Of a stretch of DNA of 64,000 nt, positions 57,533-64,000 are shown one piece after another. Under the pieces are notes generated by a model. The model was not told where the DNA came from and made no database searches. It saw only the letters and a list, made by a program, of their open reading frames with translations. This stretch comes from Brassica napus. Its lineage: Eukaryota; Streptophyta; Magnoliopsida; Brassicales; Brassicaceae. A program made the position numbers and the translations under genes. Each line of letters begins with the position of its first letter. Positions within the stretch are counted from its first letter, which is position 1. The stretch is taken from positions 21,973,726 through 22,037,725 of the forward strand of contig NC_063437.1 of NCBI RefSeq assembly GCF_020379485.1, written 5' to 3'.

Positions 57533-60500
57533 CATTATATGTGTGTGAATCAATTAGTTTAATACTTACAGCTAATAAGGAAAAAGGATAAATAAATAAC
57601 CGATTCACAGTTAAACGAGAGTTCAGATTACCACATTCTCTTAAAATTTATTTAGGAGATTTATGTGTTTAGACTTTGAACTTTACTAAAGCTATTAAGT
57701 TATAGAGGATATTGTTAGCGAAGAAAAGGGCAAATGATTTTTTTTTTATATTTTAAAAACCATTTTACCAAAGAGTTAGGCTGGAAATAGGGACATTTGT
57801 GAAATGAACCATTGATTTTACAGAAAAATTGAATATTATTATTAAGGTAAAGAAGGATCGCAGCTATTAGTTAAAAAGGAATATATGTTTATTAATCAAA
57901 CAAAATATTTTTTCACCGTTGATAATAATATATAATATTAGACATATTATTAAGCTCAATGGTTTTTTATCATGAAATATTTTTTTAAGTTTGAATCATA
58001 TATACTCAAGCGTTTCTATAAGTTTTTTATAGAGAAATTGCACCCAATAACTAAGAAAAAAACCAAAATTCACTATCTAACTAAAATCCCACCCTCTCTC
58101 TTCTTTTCTCTTCCTATCTCTCTCTTCTCTCTCTCTAAAAATCTAATTTCTCTTTTTTTTTTGGTTATTCCCTAAATAAGCCCTTTTTTATATATTGTTA
58201 ACTTAGGAGTTGATAAAGAAACGATGTAATGGAACCGTGAGAAGGCGTAACTACGTGATGTAACAGCGAATGGAGCTCAATCATCGTGCCTAGTCATGGC
58301 CAGCTCACTTCCCTCCCCCTTTTTCACCTTTACTTTTTCCTCATTTCTATTTTATTTTAAAAATTGTTATTTCACAATCATTTCAAATACAAATAAATAA
58401 AAAATAACTAACACTACTTACCAGCTTTCTTAACAGTACCAATCAGAGAGAGACCTGTTTTTGGAAGACAACGACACCAGCATTTCAGACAATCTTTGGC
58501 ATACCAAACACGATGAAGAGCCAAAAATCTCGGATATAGCGTGAGTCGTGAGAAGAGTAATTAAAAGTTCAAATGTCTGCTTTACAAAAGTTTACAAAAG
58601 TTACTTTTCATTTTCTATCTTCTTCTTTCCAAGCAGAAAGCACAACTCCCTCCTTCCTAAGCCAAGACATCACTTGCTTACTTGGGCTTTCACTGGCCCA
58701 TCTTAGCTCAGCCCGTCTGTTTTGAGACGACGACAAACAATCATGAAGAATATGTGACGCTATGGTATGCAGCAAGAAGAAGAAAACAGGTAAGCAATCA
58801 TTATGTGATTTTGGATTGGTAAAAGAAGTCTTTGTCGTGTAGCTGTTTTCCTTTGTTGCTGCTGACGTCAACGATTACTAGGTCAACACTCGTGCGTTAA
58901 GAAGAGAAGTGAGATCTAACTCCCTCTCTCTTTTTCTCTAGAAACTCTTTTGAGATTTTTCGACACTCCATGTGCATTTAAGTTATCAAACAACAAAACT
59001 TAGCATTCAGTAGACGAAGGTCCACTATTAAATGAATGAACATTTATAGTAGGAAACACGAGTGTGATGCGGACACGTAAGCATTAATGTGTTTTATAGA
59101 TTTGGTGATGACTTCATTGGTCTGACTCTCTGTCTCCCCTTTTACAAGACAAAAGATTTCTTCGCTGATTCATCTCTAGGTAACACCACCTAATTGGTGT
59201 TTCACACTCACTTCTTGCCTTAGTTGCATCTTTAAAAAGAAATAATCGGCCGAAGCCTGATGCAGATACATGTGTAAATTTATGAGTTTTTCAACTATGT
59301 TGATTTATGTTACTTTTCTCGAGCATATAACTTTAGCAACAAGCATCAATAACTATTTGACAGCAACAAATAGTGCCTATTTGTTCATCGAAATCATGTT
59401 GCAGTATCAACCAAAACTGCATGTGTTAATACTTTTTCACGATACGCGAACTCTTAACACAATTTACAGTGAACACCATTTCCAATGTATTTTGCTATTT
59501 CCACCTCTAAAATATAGAAATTTCATAATAGAGATGAGATATGTTTCAATATATTCCTCTAAAACAGTAATCCCTAAATGTTGAGTAAAAAATAGAAATA
59601 TCATTTTTCTATTTCTTTCTTTATAAATAGAGAATAAGATAAAAATCTCTATTTTAGAGAAAGAAATGAAAATGGATTGGAGTAATTTTACTTTTAAATG
59701 CTATTATAGAGATAAAAATAACAATGGATTGAAAATGCTCTAATCAATCATAACTTTAAACATTCGTGAGTCAATTAGACTCTTCAATCAATATAACATT
59801 TCTAACTTATGAATTGGTGAGATGCTCTAAGACCACAACTAGGGTTCACACTCCCCTGTCCGGAGTCTATATTTACACATGCGAGGAGGATTATTATATT
59901 TGTAGACCATATAATGTACACAACTAATGGTAGAATGATACAAACATAGGGGACTTGCAACCTCATCATATTTTTTACCGTTTCTTTTTCTTTGTGTTAG
60001 AGAAAGTTCGGCCAACACGCAAAGCCCTACGTGCACTCTTTCATTATTCCTCGCTTCTTTTGCCCCAACAGTCTTTGACGACCCACGTTCCCCTTTTTGA
60101 TCCCTCTCTCTCGTACACATGCATGTATGTTATTAATTCAAATGATTTTTCTACACTTTAGCATATATCATCACGATATATAGAGAAACTATACTAATAT
60201 TTCAATTACGCAACATAAACTTTACACCGAGAAAATGTATAGTTCCATATCTGAGTCCAAAGACAATTAAAAATACTACAATAGCTTAAGGAAAGGTAAG
60301 ATAGAGTATTTTGACAAAGGCTGCTCATGATTTTAATTAAGATACTCAGTTAGCATTTTATTAAGAGTTTCAAAATCATGAGAATTCTACGTCATGATAT
60401 CTTATCTGAGATGTTTTGACATAGACTGCTCATGATTTTAAGATACTCAAGTTAACCTTTTATTAATACAGTATATACTATTTATAACATTTTGAGAACT

Positions 60501-60939
60501 TTTGCGAGAACTCTCAGCTGGAATTGCTCTCTTACACTCTAAATACGGAACACCTAATTAATAGGTAAAGCTTGTGAAATTAAGGACAGACAACCCCACG
60601 TTTTAAAATAAGAAATGATGATAATTTTGTGGAAATAAAAGCTAGTATACTTTTGCAATAATTAGACAAGGTATTAATGCTTTGGGCCAAGCTAGTTTCT
60701 TTTAGCACTCTTCACTCACTAGTTTTTCTTCTCAGCCCTTCTTTTGCGTGAAATGCCATCATGGCATGGCATTGTCATTTTGCCTTTCGTAAAACACACT
60801 CACGCCAACATACATTATTCATATTCATGTGTATGTATATGAATGTTCCATTAATGCAATCTTTGGGGCCTATATATACGAAGCTTACATCACCAAAGCT
60901 CTCATATTACAAAAGCTCACATATATACTTGGAAATGTA
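57533..60939. other. Gene-free region upstream of MIR164a
   Basis: AT-rich DNA with pyrimidine-rich stretches (58080-58170) and A/T-rich inverted sequence around 59575-59745 that looks like a decayed MITE. Short frames here (for example 58608-58871 minus, 59270-59584 plus) have no recognisable domain and are not called. The last few hundred bases should contain the MIR164a promoter. Confidence 0.5.
60871..60878 (+). promoter_or_regulatory. TATA box of MIR164a
   Basis: TATATATA lies 69 bp before the base of the hairpin, within GGGGCCTATATATACGAAGC. Position suits a Pol II start near 60900. Inferred from sequence and spacing only. Confidence 0.6.
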
Positions 60940-61047
60940 GGTGAGAACCTCCATGTTGGAGAAGCAGGGCACGTGCAAACCAAAAAACATGAAATCTGTT
61001 TCATATGCTTTGCACGTGCTCCCCTCCTCCAACATGAGCTCCTCACC
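60940..61047 (+). ncRNA. MIR164A: MIR164a precursor hairpin
   Basis: The mature miR164 occupies 60957-60977 (TGGAGAAGCAGGGC then ACGTGCA), an exact match to the plant consensus. It sits on the 5' arm of a 108-nt foldback. The base arms GGTGAGAACCTCCATGTTGG and CCAACATGAGCTCCTCACC pair almost fully. The star strand is about 61013-61033 (CACGTGCTCCCCTCCTCCAA). The loop region is 35 nt. miR164 directs cleavage of NAC-family mRNAs (CUC1, CUC2, NAC1, ORE1), controlling organ boundaries, lateral roots and senescence. Arabidopsis MIR164a lies at the same syntenic place (At2g47585). A short protein frame overlaps but has no support. Confidence 0.97.
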
Positions 61048-61541
61048 ATTGGCATTGATGTTATCCTTTAAACCTTCCTTGATAAACATAGGAACTCAAG
61101 CTAGCGTTTTGTTGGGATTGTTCTAAAACTCATATTTATTGATTTTGTTACTAATTTAAGAACATTTTTGGTTAGCAAATTATCGTTTATCGTATGCTTA
61201 GGGGTGTTACGTGTACGTGTGTTTGAAATTTTGAACCTCTTTTGGAGAGAAGAAAAATAGACCAAAACAGTTTCAAGATGAAACAATACGGTTTTGGAAG
61301 GCGTCCGAGTGGAGTTTAGTTTTGACGGAAAGCCGTGGTAACTGAGATGAGGGTATTTGCCACTTTACCTGCACTTGTTGTTTTGATTATCATTATTTCT
61401 CAGGAAAATCTGAAATCGCCGGTACTGTGTTGTATTCTTATAAGGTATATATATATATAGGGGACTTTCCTGTGTATATATATTTATTCGTTTTCAGCAA
61501 AATGTGTTTGGTTGATACAGGGCCGGCTTAGTATTACGTTA
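61048..61541. other. MIR164a 3' flank
   Basis: Remainder of the MIR164a transcript and AT-rich DNA. CAGGGCCGGCTTAG at 61518-61531 resembles one hAT terminus without a partner. No gene. Confidence 0.45.
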
Positions 61542-61839
61542 GAGCATCATTAACCCCAAGAGCCAACTTTGGGGTCTTAATGATTTTTTAGTAATTAATG
61601 AAAGTTAAGAGTTTGTACTTAAGAGACACATATTTTTTTAGCTTTAATGGTAAGTTCTTAATTTGGGGTTCTTGAAGAAAAAAATGATTAAACTTAATTA
61701 TTTTTAAGATTAATTATAACTATTAAATAAAACATATTAAAATAAAACATTTTAAACATTATTTTAACACAAAACATTAAAACAAAATAAATAGAAATCA
61801 CGATAATAATTAGAAAGATACATCCGAGCTCCGTTGTCC

Positions 61840-63138
61840 TCATAAATGTCCGAATTTAGTCCACATATGTTCAACCAAATCAGCTTTTAGTTGTTCATGC
61901 ATTGGGTTATCACGAATTCTAGTTCGAGCATTCATCATATTGGCGATATTTGTAGGCATTTCCCTATCAAAATTGAGATCGACATGTGAACTTCCGGTGC
62001 CTTCTTCTTCTTCGAACTCTTTAAGATTAAACTGGGTGTATCCATCGCGTTCATCTTCTACTATCATGTTATGGAGTATTATACATGCTCTTATAATCTT
62101 CCCAATTTTGACTTTATCCCAAAAAAGTGCCGGATTTTTAACGATGGCAAAGCGAGCTTGCAAGACTCCAAAAGCCCGCTCGACATCTTTTCGGACAGCT
62201 TCTTGTTGTTTAGCAAATAAAGCCGATTTTGGGTCTTATGGTAGTGAAATTGATTGGATAAAAGTAGCCCATTTCGGATAAATGCCGTCGGTGAGATAGT
62301 AAGCCATGTGATACTCTCTTTCATTGACGTAGAAGGTGACTTGAGGAGCTTGACCATTAATTATGTCATCAAAAACAGGTGAACGATCAAGAACATTGAT
62401 ATCATTTAAGGTACCTGGAGGTCCGAAAAATGCATGCCATATCCATAGATCATACGAAGCAACCGCCTCCAAAACGATGGTTGGTTTTCCCGAGCCACGT
62501 GAATATTGCCCTTTCCAAGCGGTGGGACAATTCTTCCACTCCCAATGCATACAATCGATGCTTCCTATCATCCCGGGAAATCCACGCGCCTCACCAACAT
62601 GAAGTAAACGTTGAAGATCAGTCGGTGTTGGTCTTCTTAGGTACTCCTTGCCGAATAAATATATTATGCCTTCCACAAAATGTTCCACACATGACCGAGT
62701 AGTAGTTTCACCGAGTCGGAGGTATTCGTCAACAGCATCAGCGGCAGTACCATATGCCAAGACACGAATGGCTGCTGTACACTTCTGGAGTGGAGAGAGA
62801 CTATTCCTTCCGAGTGCATCTTGAGTTTGTTGAAAGAATTCAACTTCATTGGAGAATCGACCAACAATATGCATGAACAATCGCTTGTTCATTCTAAACC
62901 GTCGTCGAAAGAATTTTTCAGGATATGTTGGCGTGTCACTGAAATAGTCATTCCATAAACGAATGTGCCCTTCTTCACGATGTCTTTCGATATAAGCCCG
63001 TTTTTTTCTTTGTCTCGTACATTCTTCTTGATGACGCATGGTTAGAGTCTCAAAGGCTTGATTAAAATATTGATTAAAGTAATCATCAAGTGAATCGTCA
63101 AGTGAATCTTCAAAATTGTTTTCTGAAGAAGATGCCAT
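61840..63138 (-). pseudogene. PIF/Harbinger (HARBI1-like) DDE transposase with one nonsense codon
   Basis: Starts MASSSENNFEDSLDDSLDDY at 63138. The DDE nuclease domain is recognisable: PGMIGSIDCMHWEWKNCP (first Asp), GPPGTLNDINVLDRSPVF (second Asp), then ERAFGVLQARFAIV (Glu), ending HMWTKFGHL at 61840. The whole frame is open except for one TAA at 62236-62238, where the context ISLP/DPKSALFA suggests CAA (Gln) originally. The product would stop at about 300 aa, before the catalytic Glu. Otherwise it would be about 432 aa, the normal range. An in-frame extension upstream to 63309 has no family match. Confidence 0.88.
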
Positions 63139-63671
63139 GTTTGTGATTTGGTTTGATCTTGGTTTGGTAAGAACAGAGAATGTGATTTGGGTTTGTGATT
63201 TCGTTTGGTAAGAATACGGGAATAGGGAATATAAGAGTTGATTTGTGATTTGGTTTGGGAATATAAGTGTTGATACGGGAAGAGGGAATGTGATTTGGTT
63301 TGGTAACAAAGCTTGGTTGCTTCGTTTGGTAATTAGAGAGAAAGAGAGAACAAACTTCGTTGGTTGGTTTGTTGTGATATGTGAACGAGAGAGTGAGAGA
63401 TGCTTGAAGGCTTTATACTACTTGAAATCGATTTTAATACAAAGACAGTCACGGGAACTACAATGAGAGCAAAGACAAAATAGAAAAGTCCTTACAAGTC
63501 CATGTGACATAAGAAACAAAGACATGTGACACAAAGACAATGCAAAAAGAAAGACAATGCAGAGACATGTGAAACAAAGACAATGCAGACACAAAGACAA
63601 AGACAATGCAGACACGGTCACGGACTCAATACAACAAAGCTGATCCATGTGAGAGAAAGACAGTCACGGAC
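63139..63671. repeat. Short-repeat region upstream of the transposase
   Basis: 63139-63330 contains several GTGATTTGGTTTGG-type repeats with GGGAATATAAG. 63430-63660 contains many copies of ACAAAGACAATGCAGA and CACGGACTCA. Low-complexity frames here are not genes. Confidence 0.7.
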
Positions 63672-64000
63672 TCAGCCTCTTCTCTTCCTCTTACCATCAC
63701 CCGTAGAGGATTGTCCTTCTTCTAGCTTGATTCCAGCCTTCAACGCCTTGAACCTCTCCTCTGACAGCCTTTTCTCTTCCTCATGCATCATTTGCACCAT
63801 CCTGCTGAACTCAGGTGCAATGTCATCTTCTTCTTCCTCCACCCTAATCAAGTAACCCATACTTCTCCTGTATTCATCGTTTGATAACTCCACGATATCG
63901 TCTTCTTCTTCATCTGATATCTCCACCACTTCTGCTTCAGTTGGTGGGATATCCTCAACATCATCGTCTGTTTCTTCTCGTGGGAGAGGTGGTATGATGC
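63672..64000 (-). CDS. C-terminal part of an acidic protein, unknown, runs off the window
   Basis: Minus-strand frame open from the window edge to a stop at 63672, about 108 codons. It is very acidic (runs such as EEETDDDVEDIPPTEAEVVE, EISDEEEDD, RVEEEEDD), followed by a helical segment (FSRMVQMMHEEEKRLSEERF) and a basic end GDGKRKRRG. No family is recognised. It could be an accessory ORF of the Harbinger element or a separate gene. The start is outside the window. Confidence 0.45.
   Translation of the reverse strand, partial: IIPPLPREETDDDVEDIPPTEAEVVEISDEEEDDIVELSNDEYRRSMGYLIRVEEEEDDIAPEFSRMVQMMHEEEKRLSEERFKALKAGIKLEEGQSSTGDGKRKRRG

Larger units (their letters stand above)
61542..64000 (-). 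mobile_element. PIF/Harbinger transposon, left end and transposase
   Basis: Starts after TTA (61539-61541) with GAGCATCATTAACCCCAAG. Inside lies a Harbinger transposase gene on the minus strand. I found no inverted copy of the left terminus before the window ends, so the right end is outside the window or lost. Terminus and TTA match the MITE at 9555. Confidence 0.65.

Noticed and set aside
60829..61071. 80-codon frame across the MIR164a locus
   Set aside because: The sequence is explained by the miRNA hairpin. The frame is not conserved as protein, to my knowledge.

Overview
This window is nuclear DNA from a crucifer, most likely Brassica or a close relative. It shows intron-rich GT-AG genes, AT-rich intergenic DNA full of small transposons, and Brassica-Stowaway-type MITEs. 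The gene order follows the distal long arm of Arabidopsis chromosome 2: LACS1, WRKY23, UPBEAT1, CP12-1, a WD40/bromodomain gene, a small basic protein, NDT1, FUM1, HRE2/ERF71, an Ole e 1-like protein, a pectin methylesterase, an ATL RING gene and MIR164a (roughly At2g47240 to At2g47585). Symbols and AGI numbers come from memory of the families; no search was run. Many Arabidopsis neighbours are missing, as expected for one fractionated subgenome after the Brassica triplication.

Layout. 363-8144 holds LACS1 (+) and WRKY23 (-), end to end. 8145-17523 holds UPB1 (-), a NYN/C2H2 gene broken by a LINE insertion, and a fragment of a proteasome alpha-5 gene. 17524-27761 holds CP12-1 and the 24-exon WD40/bromodomain gene. 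27762-30017 is a rearranged block: a second NYN/C2H2 copy and a degenerate satellite lie between two copies of the WD40 gene's 3' end. 31512-41380 holds a small basic protein, a decayed NDT1 filled by a 105-bp minisatellite, FUM1 with two disabling lesions, and the group VII ERF gene HRE2. 42599-52732 holds the Ole e 1-like gene, several hAT-type elements, a pectin methylesterase and an ATL RING-H2 gene. 52733-64000 is transposon-rich but carries the MIR164a hairpin and ends in a PIF/Harbinger element whose transposase has one nonsense codon.

The genes do not form one pathway. LACS1 acts in cuticular wax and fatty-acid activation. WRKY23, UPB1 and miR164 act in root and organ development. CP12-1 regulates the Calvin cycle. 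HRE2 responds to hypoxia. The pectinesterase and the Ole e 1-like protein are apoplastic.

The most unusual signal is a set of three hAT-type non-autonomous elements (44429-44677, 47186-48024, 55082-56047), each with an exact 8-bp target duplication. Each carries a tRNA-like pair of Pol III A and B boxes at tRNA spacing (43-45 nt start to start). In each, the pair lies about 92-97 bp from one terminus and reads inward.
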